From positions 1 through 64,000 of the forward strand of contig CAJXNC010000010.1 of the NCBI GenBank assembly GCA_913056125.1: a stretch of DNA of 64,000 nt, read 5' to 3'. The translations under genes were made by a program, and so were the position numbers. Positions 34,435 through 42,965 of this stretch are shown here, in pieces. Within the stretch, counting starts at the first letter, position 1. Each line of letters opens with the position of its first letter. This DNA comes from an uncultured Altererythrobacter sp. GTDB taxonomy: Bacteria > Pseudomonadota > Alphaproteobacteria > Sphingomonadales > Sphingomonadaceae. A model generated the notes under the pieces. That model was given only the letters and a program-made list of their open reading frames with translations, did not search any database and was not told where the DNA came from.

Positions 34435-35094
34435 ATGAGCCAGCTTTACAATGACAGCCACCGCGCGTTGCAGGATGAATTTGGCACGCGCAAACTCGCC
34501 GATCGGGCGGAAGAAGCGATCTATTCCGAAGTGATGGATGAGCGCGCGCAGGGCTATATCGGCTCACGCGATTACTTCTTCCTCGCCACTACGGATCCGG
34601 ATGGACAGCCATCGGTATCCTACAAGGGCGGCTTTCCCGGCTTCATATCCATCGTCGACGAGCGCACGCTGGTCTTCCCCAATTACGATGGCAACGGGAT
34701 GTTCCTCTCGCTTGGCAATATCGAGCGGACCGCCAAGGTCGGTATGCTGTTCATGGATTTTGAGAAACCTTCGCGCATGCGGGTGAGGGGCGAGGCAAGC
34801 CTGCTTCGCGATGGGCCGCTGGTCGCGCAATATGAAGGGGCGACGGCAGCCATTCGCGTGGAGGTCACGGGCGTGTGGCTCAATTGCCCGCGTTATGTGC
34901 ACAAGCATCATAGGGTGAGCACATCGCGCTACGTCCCCGAAGCGGGCAAGGAAGCGCCTCTGGCCGGATGGAAGCGGATCGCTTCCAACCAGGATGCGAT
35001 AACTCCCGAAGACGCGGAAAAGGCCCGCAAGGAGGGGCTGATCAGCGAGGAGCAATGGGGGGCCATGGTGGCCGAGGGCCACCCCGAGGCCTGA
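34435..35094 (+). CDS. Pyridoxamine 5'-phosphate oxidase-family FMN-binding protein
   Basis: The 219-aa protein has the split-barrel flavin domain: RDYFFLATTDPDGQPSVSYKGGFPGFISIVDERTLVFPNYDGNGMF, LGNIERTAKVGMLFMDF and the closing WLNCPRYVHKH. This subgroup resembles PPOX-type flavin/deazaflavin-dependent oxidoreductases of unknown substrate rather than PdxH. ATG 34435 follows GGGGAGGACTTTAGGGG. It is convergent with aroB, 6 bp apart. Confidence 0.8.
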   Translation: MSQLYNDSHRALQDEFGTRKLADRAEEAIYSEVMDERAQGYIGSRDYFFLATTDPDGQPSVSYKGGFPGFISIVDERTLVFPNYDGNGMFLSLGNIERTAKVGMLFMDFEKPSRMRVRGEASLLRDGPLVAQYEGATAAIRVEVTGVWLNCPRYVHKHHRVSTSRYVPEAGKEAPLAGWKRIASNQDAITPEDAEKARKEGLISEEQWGAMVAEGHPEA

Positions 35095-35100
35095 TGGCGG

Positions 35101-36201
35101 TTAGAGCTGTTCGGCTAGGAACTCGGCCACGTCGTTTAGCTCCACCTGCTTGTCGAGGAAGGCATCGCCCACCGCGTGAAGCAGGACGAAGGGCAGGGTG
35201 CCCGCATCCATTTTCTTGTCGTGCAGCATGTGCGCGGCCAATTCCTTGCCCGAACATTCGAGCCCGAGCGCGGAAATCTCGCTCGGCAATCCGGCACCGG
35301 CGATAGCGGCGGCCACGCGCGCAGCATCCTCTTCCGAGATGTATCCCTTTCGGGCCGAGTATCGCGCTGCCAGCACCATGCCGAGCGCCACCGCCTCTCC
35401 ATGCAGCAGCTTGGGCGAAAAGCCCGTCTCTGCCTCGAGCGCGTGCCCGAAAGTGTGGCCAAGGTTGAGCAGAGCGCGTTTGCCGGTGGTCTCGCGCTCG
35501 TCTTCGGCGACGATGCGCGCCTTGGCCTTGACGCTTTCGGTCACCGCATATTCAAGCGCCGCCTTGTCGCCGGCCATGACCTTGGCGCCGTTTGCCTCGC
35601 ACCAGGCGAAGAAATCCGCATCACCGAGAATGCCGTATTTGATCACCTCGGCATAGCCGGCACCCATTTCGCGCGGGGGCAGCGTGGCCAGGCTGTCGAG
35701 ATCGGCCAGCACCAGGCTTGGCTGGTGGAAGGAGCCGATGAGGTTCTTGCCTGCCCTTGTGTTGATCGCGGTCTTACCGCCGACCGAGCTATCCACCTGC
35801 GCCAGCAGCGTGGTGGGCAATTGGACAAAGCCGCAGCCGCGCTTGAGGATCGCTGCGGCAAAGCCGGTCAAATCCCCGATTACGCCGCCGCCCAGTGCAA
35901 GGATATGATCGCCGCGCTCGACTTCCTCGGCGAGCAGCCAGTTGCAGACCTTTTCAAGCACCGTCCAGCTCTTGGCCGCTTCGCCGGGATCTAGAACGAG
36001 GAAATGCGCCTCGTGTCCTGCTGCCCCAAGCGAGGAGGCCACCTCCTGGCGCCAGTGCTCGGCGACATTGCTGTCGGTGATAATCGGAACGGCCTTCTTG
36101 CGCAGCAGCGGGCCGCATTGTGTGGCGACGTCGGCAAGCAGGCCGCTATCGACGCGGACTTCGTAGCTCCGGCCAGCCAGTTCCACGCGCGTTACAGACA
36201 T
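35101..36201 (-). CDS. aroB: 3-dehydroquinate synthase
   Basis: AroB closes 3-deoxy-arabino-heptulosonate-7-phosphate to 3-dehydroquinate, second step of the shikimate pathway. The 366-aa protein shows the NAD-binding ALGGGVIGDLTGFAAAILKRG, TTLLAQVDSSVGGKTAIN, GEIIKYG-like YAEVIKYG, and the zinc-ligand histidines in LNLGHTFGHALE and LLHGEAVALGM. Its ATG 36201 overlaps the end of aroK by 10 bp, the usual aroK-aroB pair. Confidence 0.96.
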   Translation of the reverse strand: MSVTRVELAGRSYEVRVDSGLLADVATQCGPLLRKKAVPIITDSNVAEHWRQEVASSLGAAGHEAHFLVLDPGEAAKSWTVLEKVCNWLLAEEVERGDHILALGGGVIGDLTGFAAAILKRGCGFVQLPTTLLAQVDSSVGGKTAINTRAGKNLIGSFHQPSLVLADLDSLATLPPREMGAGYAEVIKYGILGDADFFAWCEANGAKVMAGDKAALEYAVTESVKAKARIVAEDERETTGKRALLNLGHTFGHALEAETGFSPKLLHGEAVALGMVLAARYSARKGYISEEDAARVAAAIAGAGLPSEISALGLECSGKELAAHMLHDKKMDAGTLPFVLLHAVGDAFLDKQVELNDVAEFLAEQL

Positions 36202-36785
36202 TTCTCGAGTGCCTCCAGGATACGGTCGACCGCTTCTGCATGCGGTCCGGTGTCGCTCATGACGTGGATCGGGGCCTGCGCATAGGCCGGTTCGCGTTCC
36301 GCCTTCATCCGTGTGACGATTTCGTGGACATCGCCGCCGCGCAGCAACGGGCGTTTGTCATTGCGGCTGACCCGTTCGACCAGCGTTTCCACATCGCTGT
36401 CGAGCCAGATGGCAATACCTTTGTCGAGGATCATCTCGCGGGTCGGCTCCTGCACGAAGGCGCCGCCGCCCGTGGCGATCACGCATTTCCCGTCTTCCAG
36501 CAGGCGGGCGATCACGCGCCGCTCGCCATCGCGGAAATAGTCTTCGCCGAACTGGTCGAAAATGTCCGAGATCGGCATCTGCGCGGCTTCGACGATCTCG
36601 TCATCGGCATCGGCGAAGTGCAGGCCGAGCAATTGTGCCAGCTTGCGCCCGATGGTCGACTTGCCGACCCCCATCATGCCAACCAGCACCAGCGGACGGG
36701 TGATACGCGCGGCCAGCGCCTTCACTTCCTCGTCGCTCAAATTGCGTCCATTTGCGGACTCATTGCCTGGTTGTGCGATGTTCAT
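36192..36785 (-). CDS. aroK: Shikimate kinase
   Basis: AroK phosphorylates shikimate with ATP. The 197-aa protein has Walker A GMMGVGKSTIG, the shikimate-binding DADDEIVE and FRDGERRVIARLL, the GGGAFVQEPTREMI loop, and the lid region NDKRPLLRGGD. About 30 residues precede the kinase core, longer than in E. coli. ATG 36785 (MNIAQPGNE) is chosen; the frame extends upstream without homology. It overlaps aroB and is divergent from the small membrane-protein gene. Confidence 0.94.
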   Translation of the reverse strand: MNIAQPGNESANGRNLSDEEVKALAARITRPLVLVGMMGVGKSTIGRKLAQLLGLHFADADDEIVEAAQMPISDIFDQFGEDYFRDGERRVIARLLEDGKCVIATGGGAFVQEPTREMILDKGIAIWLDSDVETLVERVSRNDKRPLLRGGDVHEIVTRMKAEREPAYAQAPIHVMSDTGPHAEAVDRILEALEKCL

Positions 36786-36862
36786 TGCCGTTGGGCCTAT
36801 AATTGCGCTAACCGCCCATGCAAGTTTGCTGAGCCCGGGGAACGGGCCCGATCGAGGGATAT

Positions 36863-37003
36863 GTGGCGAAACGCCTGATGAGTTTGGTGCTGATATTGCT
36901 TCTGTTCGCAGCGCTTGCCATTGGCCTCGCATGGTATGATGGCGGGCGCGAAGAGCAGCGCCTGATCGTCGAGCCAATCGAATTGCCGGAGCAGGGCGCA
37001 TGA
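36863..37003 (+). CDS. Small single-pass membrane protein (46 aa)
   Basis: GTG 36863 opens a 46-codon frame, too short for common gene callers: a basic start (MAKRLMS), one hydrophobic helix (about 7-24, LVLILLLFAALAIGLAWY) and an acidic tail ending ELPEQGA. GAGGG lies 4 bp upstream. Its stop overlaps the ATG of the next gene (ATGA at 37000-37003), strong evidence that it is translated and coupled. ATG 36878 is an alternative start. Function unknown; probably an inner-membrane partner of the secreted protein encoded next. Confidence 0.65.
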   Translation: MAKRLMSLVLILLLFAALAIGLAWYDGGREEQRLIVEPIELPEQGA

Positions 37004-38853
37004 AGCATTACTGGCTTGCAGGATCCGCCTTGCTGCTGTTCGGCTCCGGCCTTGCGCTGGCTCAGCCCGAGAGCCTGCTACCCGATATTTTCGACAATCC
37101 TCCGCCTGAAGAGCCGACGCCCGCTCCTGCGCCTTCTTCTTCGGCGGCCCCGGTCGTGCGTCCTACGCAGCCTGTCGCCCCGCAGCCGGGTGAGGACTTG
37201 TTGCCACCATCGGTGACCTCCGACCCGGTGATCCAGCAAATACCCGGCGCTCCGGTTCAGGTCGTCCTGCCAGAGGATTTCCCCACGCTCGAAGAGCTGG
37301 AGGAAATGGAAGACTACGAGATCAACGAACTGTTCGGCCTGCGTCCCAAATTCGACGTGCCGCCGGGTGCAAGAAGGGCGTTGGCGCGGATCGGCGTGAT
37401 TGCGCGCGACGAAGGCGGCTTCCCCTCGCAATCGCTGGCCGGGCAACCTGCCGCCCTAGTGCGCGCCGCGCTGGAAAAGAATCGCGGGCCGATGGTTTCG
37501 CGCTGGGGACATATCTTGCTGCGCCGTGTCCTGGCGAGCCGGATGGATGCGCCCGATGGCATGGATGCGGTCGAGTTTGCCGCCTTGCGTGCCAGTTTGC
37601 TCGATCACATGGGCGAGTTCCATGTCGCGCGCATGCTCGTGCAGGATGTGGATTCGGGCAATTACTCGCCCCATCTCGTTGCCGCGGCCTTCGACTCTTA
37701 TCTTGGCAGCGGTGACTTGCTGGGCATTTGTCCCGTCGCCCGCTCGCAGCCGACTGCGCTCGAAGGCGCTGAGTGGATCATGACGCAGGCGATCTGCGAC
37801 GCCTATCTCGGCGAAACACGCGGGTCCGAAAGGCGCCTCGACCGTGCGCTCGGCACTGGCGAAGCGCCCGAGATTGATGTTCGCCTGGCGCAAAGATATG
37901 CGGGGGCCGCCGGAATCGGGGCAACGGGCGTGACGATCGAATGGGACGGCGTGGACGAGCTCACGCCATGGCGCTTTTCCCTGGCGCGGATGCTGGGCGA
38001 ACCCTTGCCCGAGGCGCTGCGCAGCGGCGCGGTGCGCCAGTTCGATCTGGCAGACGCATTGATACCAGCTGTTTCACTGCCCGAGCGCGTTGCCGCAGCG
38101 GATTATGCAGCCCAGCGCGGCGTCATGTCCTCTTCGGCCATGGTCGATCTCTATTCGCAATTATATGCCAGCGAAGTCGTCGCAGCGGGGGACCGAGTAC
38201 CCGGGCAGATCCTGCGTGAGGCTTATGTCGCAGAAAATCCAGCAGCTCGGCTTGCAGCCATGCGCCAGCTTTGGGGTACGGAGGGCGGCTACGGCCCGCG
38301 CGTCCTGACTGCCTATGCTGCGGCTCGTATGCCGGTATCCGAAGCGTTCCTGGACGATGCCGCCGACCTGATCGGTTCGATGCTGGCAGCCGGCCTCGAT
38401 CGCAATGCGCGGCAATGGGGAACGCTGGTTCCCGAAGGCAGCGAGGCTTGGGGCCTGCTCGTGCTCGCGCAGGAGCAGCGCAATGGTAGTGTTTCGTCCG
38501 GCGCGCTCGACACGTTCGTGGATGACGATGAGAGCGCGGATAGCCGCAAGTCGAAATTCCTGCTTGCCGGACTTGCCGGGCTCGGTCGCGTCGATAGCGG
38601 CACGATTGCCGATTTCTCGAACCGACTGGAAGTCAATCTTACGCGCGAAAGCGTCTGGAGCCAGCGGATCAGCCAGGCTGCAGAGTATCGCAATGCCGCG
38701 CTGGTCGCCTTGTTGGCAGGGGTCGGCATGCAAGGCGATAGCTGGAGCCAGATGACCGCGCGCCAGCTCTATTTCATCGTCCGGTCGCTCGATCAGGCGG
38801 GACTCAATGCCGAAGCACGGATGATCGCGGCGGAGGCCGTGGCCCGGGCTTGA
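37000..38853 (+). CDS. Secreted alpha-helical protein of unknown function
   Basis: The 617-aa protein has a signal peptide (residues 1-21, cleavage after ALA), a Pro-rich linker at about 34-70, and then a long helical region rich in Ala/Leu with repeated short helices resembling TPR/solenoid packing (for example LAQRYAGAAGIGATG, AAMRQLWGTEGGYGPRVLTAYAAAR). I do not recognise a named family. It is coupled to the small membrane protein upstream, and xerD begins about 30-60 bp downstream, so the three form a likely transcription unit. Confidence 0.65.
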   Translation: MKHYWLAGSALLLFGSGLALAQPESLLPDIFDNPPPEEPTPAPAPSSSAAPVVRPTQPVAPQPGEDLLPPSVTSDPVIQQIPGAPVQVVLPEDFPTLEELEEMEDYEINELFGLRPKFDVPPGARRALARIGVIARDEGGFPSQSLAGQPAALVRAALEKNRGPMVSRWGHILLRRVLASRMDAPDGMDAVEFAALRASLLDHMGEFHVARMLVQDVDSGNYSPHLVAAAFDSYLGSGDLLGICPVARSQPTALEGAEWIMTQAICDAYLGETRGSERRLDRALGTGEAPEIDVRLAQRYAGAAGIGATGVTIEWDGVDELTPWRFSLARMLGEPLPEALRSGAVRQFDLADALIPAVSLPERVAAADYAAQRGVMSSSAMVDLYSQLYASEVVAAGDRVPGQILREAYVAENPAARLAAMRQLWGTEGGYGPRVLTAYAAARMPVSEAFLDDAADLIGSMLAAGLDRNARQWGTLVPEGSEAWGLLVLAQEQRNGSVSSGALDTFVDDDESADSRKSKFLLAGLAGLGRVDSGTIADFSNRLEVNLTRESVWSQRISQAAEYRNAALVALLAGVGMQGDSWSQMTARQLYFIVRSLDQAGLNAEARMIAAEAVARA

Positions 38854-38869
38854 TCTGGCATAGTACCGA

Positions 38870-38877
38870 GGGGAGGG
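38870..38877 (+). promoter_or_regulatory. Strong ribosome-binding site without a standard start codon (xerD)
   Basis: GGGGAGGG is followed six bases later by ATC 38884 in the xerD frame. The upstream residues (ISAEIDLFLAMLAAERG) match the expected XerD N-terminus, so this site probably drives xerD from a non-ATG codon. Confidence 0.5.
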
Positions 38878-38913
38878 CGCATCATCAGCGCTGAGATCGA
38901 TCTCTTCCTTGCC

Positions 38914-39762
38914 ATGCTTGCGGCAGAACGCGGCGCAGCGCGCAATACGCTTGCTGCCTATCGCCGCGATCTCGAAGGCGCTGAGGAATTGCTCGGCGAC
39001 CTTGCGGGAGCGGACCGGGACCGACTCGGCACGCTCGCGGGCAAGTGGGCGGAACTGGCGCCAAGCTCGGTCGCCCGCAAGAGCTCGGCCCTACGCCAAT
39101 TCTTCGGCTTTCTGGTCGATGAAGGGCTGCGCAAGGACGATCCTTCGGCCGCGCTACCGCGTCCGGCGGCGAGGCGTCCACTGCCCAAGATCCTTACCCA
39201 TGCCGAGGTCGAGGCGCTGTTTGCGCGCGCCGAGCTCGAGGCCGATAGCGACAGGCCGCCAGGCTTGCGCATGCTGGCGCTGCTCGAACTGCTTTACGGA
39301 TCAGGGCTGCGGGCGAGCGAGCTGGTCGGGCTCCCCGTGGCGGCAGTGCCGCGCGATGCGCCTTTCCTGACGGTCACCGGCAAGGGCTCGCAGCAACGCA
39401 TGGTGCCCGTCTCGCGCCGGGCGCAGCAGGCCCTGGCGCGCTGGATGGCCGTTCGTGGCAGCGACTCTGCGTTCATTTTTCCGTCGCGAAACAAGCATTT
39501 GACGCGTATTCGCCTGTACCAGCTGGTCAAGGAACTGGCCGTGCGCGCCGGCCTTGATCCGGCCAAGGTCAGCCCGCACGTCCTGCGCCATGCCTTTGCT
39601 ACCCATTTGCTGGAGGGCGGGGCGGATTTGCGTGTGCTGCAGACCCTGCTCGGTCATGCCGATATCGCCACGACGCAGATCTATACCCATGTCGATTCCG
39701 CGCGATTGGTCGCGCTTGTAAATGAACGACATCCCCTTGCGGGCAAGCCCCGCTCCGTTTAG
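38914..39762 (+). CDS. xerD: Tyrosine recombinase XerD
   Basis: XerC/D recombinases resolve chromosome dimers at dif with FtsK. From ATG 38914 the protein is 282 aa. It has an N-terminal SAM-like core-binding domain (ERGAARNTLAAYRRDL) and the catalytic set: R in GSGLRASEL, K in GKGSQQRMVPV, HVLRHAFATHLLEGGADL (H-x-x-R), GHADIATTQIYTH (H) and the nucleophile Y in IYTHVD. ATG 38914 cuts into the first helix and has no ribosome-binding site. GGGGAGGG at 38870-38877 followed by ATC 38884 suggests the true start is 30 bp upstream at a rare codon; between the previous stop and ATG 38914 there is no ATG, GTG or TTG in frame. Confidence 0.9.
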   Translation: MLAAERGAARNTLAAYRRDLEGAEELLGDLAGADRDRLGTLAGKWAELAPSSVARKSSALRQFFGFLVDEGLRKDDPSAALPRPAARRPLPKILTHAEVEALFARAELEADSDRPPGLRMLALLELLYGSGLRASELVGLPVAAVPRDAPFLTVTGKGSQQRMVPVSRRAQQALARWMAVRGSDSAFIFPSRNKHLTRIRLYQLVKELAVRAGLDPAKVSPHVLRHAFATHLLEGGADLRVLQTLLGHADIATTQIYTHVDSARLVALVNERHPLAGKPRSV

Positions 39763-39771
39763 CGCGTAGGC

Positions 39772-40731
39772 ATGATTTCCTATCTCGAATTCGAAAAGCC
39801 GGTTGCGGCTATCGAGGCCAAGATCGCCGAATTGCGCGCTGCTGCGGGCGAAGATGGCGAGGTCGATATCTCCAAGGAGCTGGAGAAGCTCGAAGCCAAG
39901 AGCGCGAGCCTGCTCGAAAGCACCTATGCCTCGCTCACGCCGTGGCAGAAGACGCAGGTCGCGCGCCATCCTTCGCGCCCGCATTTCGGCGACTATGTGC
40001 GCAACGCCTTTACCGATTTCATGCCGCTGGGCGGGGACCGCCTTTATGGCGATGACGAGGCGATCATGGGCGGGCTTGCCACGCTCGATGGCCGCAAGGT
40101 CATGCTGATCGGACATGAAAAGGGCCGCGATACCGAAAGCCGCATCCGTCACAATTTCGGCATGGGCAAGCCGGAAGGCTATCGCAAGGCGATCCGCCTG
40201 ATGGAAATGGCCGACAAGTTCGGACTGCCCGTGGTCACGCTGGTCGATACGTCGGGCGCATTCCCGGGCATCGAGGCCGAGGAACGCGGTCAGGCCGAAG
40301 CCATTGCCCGCTCGACCGAAGCCTGCCTGGCGCTGGGCGTGCCCATGGTCGCAGCCATTGTGGGCGAGGGCGGTTCCGGCGGCGCGGTGGCGCTGGCCAG
40401 TGCAGAACGCGTGCTGATGTTCGAACATGCGGTCTATTCGGTGATCTCTCCCGAAGGTTGCGCCTCGATCCTGTGGCGCACCGGCGAGAAGGCCCCGCAG
40501 GCTGCGGAAGCCATGAAGATGACCGCGCAAGACTTGCTCGGCCTTGGCGTGATCGACCGTATCGTGCCCGAACCGATGGGCGGCGCGCAGCGCGATCCGG
40601 AAGCTGCTTCTGCTTCGTTGGCAGCTGCTATCGGCGAAGAGCTCGATGCGCTCGCTGGTTTGGACAGCGACAGCCTTCGGCGCCAGCGCGAAGAGCGTTT
40701 CCTTGCCATTGGCGAAGGGCTAGCCCGCTAG
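39772..40731 (+). CDS. accA: Acetyl-CoA carboxylase carboxyltransferase subunit alpha
   Basis: AccA pairs with AccD to transfer carboxyl from biotin to acetyl-CoA, committing carbon to fatty acids. The 319-aa protein begins [18 protein letters not shown] and has the crotonase-fold core with [59 protein letters not shown] and [14 protein letters not shown] 39772 lies 9 bp after xerD, suggesting co-transcription. Confidence 0.96.
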   Translation: MISYLEFEKPVAAIEAKIAELRAAAGEDGEVDISKELEKLEAKSASLLESTYASLTPWQKTQVARHPSRPHFGDYVRNAFTDFMPLGGDRLYGDDEAIMGGLATLDGRKVMLIGHEKGRDTESRIRHNFGMGKPEGYRKAIRLMEMADKFGLPVVTLVDTSGAFPGIEAEERGQAEAIARSTEACLALGVPMVAAIVGEGGSGGAVALASAERVLMFEHAVYSVISPEGCASILWRTGEKAPQAAEAMKMTAQDLLGLGVIDRIVPEPMGGAQRDPEAASASLAAAIGEELDALAGLDSDSLRRQREERFLAIGEGLAR

Positions 40732-40826
40732 CATTTCGGGAACGCCTCTCTCCCCGGCAGGTTGGAATTGACATGAGAGCGGGCCATGATGGCCGCCGAC
40801 CAGCAATTGGTGGAGAGCAAGTGCCA

Positions 40827-42311
40827 ATGTCCGAATTGTCTGCAAGTCGCGTGAAGAACCTGGCGTTGACCGGTGTGGTTTCGCTCGCGCTGTCAGCCTG
40901 TGCGACCATTCCCGGCGCGAATGTGGCGCCCGGTTCGCCCATTACTGCGGCCGAAGCGCAGCAAGGTGCGCAATATCACCCTCAATTCATTGCCGAATTC
41001 GGCGGCGAGATGAGCGGCCCGCAGGCCAGCTATGTCGAGGATATCGGGCAGGGCATTGCGGTGCAGTCGGGTCTGGCAAATTCTCCGACAGCTTTTGATG
41101 TCACGCTGCTCAATTCTTCGGTCAACAATGCCTTCGCCGTGCCCGGCGGATATGTCTACGTCACCCGCCAGCTGGTGACGCTGATGAACAACGAGGCGGA
41201 ATTGGCAGGCGTACTCGGGCACGAAGTTGGCCATGTGGCAGCGCGCCATTCCGCGCGCAGGCAAGCCACGGCACAGCGCAACCAGCTCGGAGGTCTTGGA
41301 GTTGCCATCCTTTCGAGCGTGCTGCTGGGCGACAACCCTCTGGCGGGCCAGATCGGTCAGGCGGCGATGCAGGGCTCGCAATTACTGACCCTGTCCTATT
41401 CGCGCAGCCAGGAGATCGAGGCAGACAATCTCGGTGTATCTTACCTGCAGCGCGCGGGTTACGATCCGCGTGCAATGGCGTCACTGCTGCAGAGCCTTGC
41501 TGCGCAGAATTCGCTAGATGCCCAGCTGCAGGGGCGCGACAACGCCACCATTCCCGCGTGGGCATCGACCCATCCGGACCCGGCCAGCCGGGTGCAGAAT
41601 GCGCTGGCACAAGCCGGGGCGGGCACCGGCATTACCAATCGAGAGACCTTCCTCCGCCGGATCGACGGACTGATCTACGGCGACGATCCCGAGCAAGGCA
41701 TGATCGAGGGAAGGGATTTCATCCATCCCGAACTGCGTCTGCGCTTCACCGCGCCGCAGGGCTTCTACATGGTGAACGGCACGCAGGCCGTGTCGATCAA
41801 TGGCGATGCCGGACGTGCACAGCTTACGACCGGGCCGTACAACAACAATCTCGATGCCTATATCCGTTCGGTCTTCCAGGCGATCGGCGGAGACCAGCAG
41901 CAGCTTGCCCCATCATCGATCCAACGTACCACGGTGAACGGGATTCCGGCTGCCTATGGCACGGCGCGGGTCAATAACGGGCAGCAGCAGGTCGATGTGA
42001 CCGTGTTCGCTTATGAGTTTTCGAACAACCAGGCTTTCCATTTCCAGGCGATTACGCCTGCCGGCCAGGCGGGAACCTTCAATTCGATGTACAGCTCGAT
42101 GCGCCGGATCTCGACGGCAGAGGCGGCGCAGGTGGTGCCGCGTCGCATCGACATCATCACCGCAGCGCGCAGCGATACCGTGCAGACCTTGGCCCGGCGC
42201 ATGGCCTATAGCGATGCGCAGGAAGCCCGCTTCCGGGTTCTCAACGGATTGTTCGGGGATGCGCAGGTGGTACCGGGCCGTCAGTACAAGCTCGTGGTTC
42301 GCGCCAACTGA
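40827..42311 (+). CDS. M48-family metalloprotease lipoprotein
   Basis: The 494-aa protein has a lipoprotein signal ending in lipobox LSAC (residues 22-25), the M48 zinc motif HEVGH (within GVLGHEVGHVAARHS), a downstream EIEADNLGVSYL with the third ligand, and HPDPASRVQ. The C-terminal half (MIEGRDFIHPELRLRFTAPQGF...VVPRRIDIITAARSDTVQTLARRM) is a substrate or LysM-like extension. It resembles BepA/LoiP-type periplasmic proteases in outer-membrane quality control. ATG 40827 is chosen because it gives a compact lipoprotein signal; ATG 40773 and others upstream are in frame. Confidence 0.88.
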   Translation: MSELSASRVKNLALTGVVSLALSACATIPGANVAPGSPITAAEAQQGAQYHPQFIAEFGGEMSGPQASYVEDIGQGIAVQSGLANSPTAFDVTLLNSSVNNAFAVPGGYVYVTRQLVTLMNNEAELAGVLGHEVGHVAARHSARRQATAQRNQLGGLGVAILSSVLLGDNPLAGQIGQAAMQGSQLLTLSYSRSQEIEADNLGVSYLQRAGYDPRAMASLLQSLAAQNSLDAQLQGRDNATIPAWASTHPDPASRVQNALAQAGAGTGITNRETFLRRIDGLIYGDDPEQGMIEGRDFIHPELRLRFTAPQGFYMVNGTQAVSINGDAGRAQLTTGPYNNNLDAYIRSVFQAIGGDQQQLAPSSIQRTTVNGIPAAYGTARVNNGQQQVDVTVFAYEFSNNQAFHFQAITPAGQAGTFNSMYSSMRRISTAEAAQVVPRRIDIITAARSDTVQTLARRMAYSDAQEARFRVLNGLFGDAQVVPGRQYKLVVRAN

Positions 42312-42381
42312 TCTGGTCTGGCCGCGACATCCGTCAGGGCCTTGGAGCTTGTACCGAACATCAGCACAGCACAAAAAGAAA

Positions 42382-42405
42382 GGGCGGCAGGTTTCCCTGC
42401 CGCCC
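42382..42405. terminator. Bidirectional intrinsic terminator
   Basis: A 10-bp perfect stem GGGCGGCAGG/CCTGCCGCCC with a TTTC loop has TCTTT on the plus side and TTTCTTTTTG when read on the minus strand. It can end both the M48 gene and the convergent Flp pilin gene. Confidence 0.85.
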
Positions 42406-42431
42406 TCTTTCAGGCTCGAAAGCCTTAGCTA

Positions 42432-42605
42432 TTACGTGTTGGCCGACTCGAGTTCGTCCGAAACAGTGTTGAACGTCGTGGTCAGCTCGTTACCAACGCT
42501 CTGGAGAGCGGTGATGGCAGCAACGGCGATCAGAGCAGCGATCAGGCCATATTCGATGGCGGTGGCGCCAGCTTCGTCGCGCAGCATGTTCTTGAAGAAG
42601 GTCAT
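42432..42605 (-). CDS. Flp/Fap-type type IVb pilin
   Basis: The 57-aa prepilin has a short basic leader ending in G13, then ATAIEYGLIAALIAVAAITALQ, the Flp signature with Glu at +5 and Tyr at +6, and a small C-terminal tail. Such pilins are cleaved by a TadV-type prepilin peptidase and polymerised by the tad machinery, which is not in this window. ATG 42605 follows GGAGACT on the minus strand. Confidence 0.9.
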   Translation of the reverse strand: MTFFKNMLRDEAGATAIEYGLIAALIAVAAITALQSVGNELTTTFNTVSDELESANT

Positions 42606-42697
42606 TTCAGTCTCCTGGTTTTCAGTCTTCGGTACCCGATCCGGTTGGCTTCCCTTCCGGACGATTTGGGGTCTAGGTTGGAATAGTTGATAAACCC

Positions 42698-42883
42698 CTA
42701 AGCGGTGGTTGCGTTCTCGACACTCGTTTCGACGTATCCCCACATCGCGATTGTCTCGTTAGCGAACCCCTGCAATGCCGCGATCATGGCGATCACGATC
42801 ATGGCAATGATCAGGCCATACTCGACAGCAGTGGCAGCACGCTCGTCGCGCAGAACGGCAAGACAGTGTTGGTAAGCTGACAC
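42698..42883 (-). CDS. Flp-type pilin-like protein, atypical cleavage site
   Basis: The 61-aa protein, from GTG 42883, resembles the neighbouring pilin: leader MSAYQHCLAVLRDERA, then ATAVEYGLIIAMIVIAMIAALQGFANE with Glu +5 and Tyr +6. The residue before the expected cleavage is Ala16 rather than Gly, so processing may be slower or absent. A minor pilin is plausible. It lies 92 bp upstream of the main pilin on the same strand. Confidence 0.8.
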   Translation of the reverse strand: MSAYQHCLAVLRDERAATAVEYGLIIAMIVIAMIAALQGFANETIAMWGYVETSVENATTA

Positions 42884-42965
42884 TAGAGGTTTCCCCCAAT
42901 TGATGATCTGATGCCTGAAAACTTCGCATGAGATTGCTAATGAAAGGTTGAGACGAAACCTTACC

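Noticed and set aside
40458-40826. N-terminal extension of the M48 lipoprotein
   Set aside because: It overlaps accA in another frame; the lipoprotein signal begins at ATG 40827.
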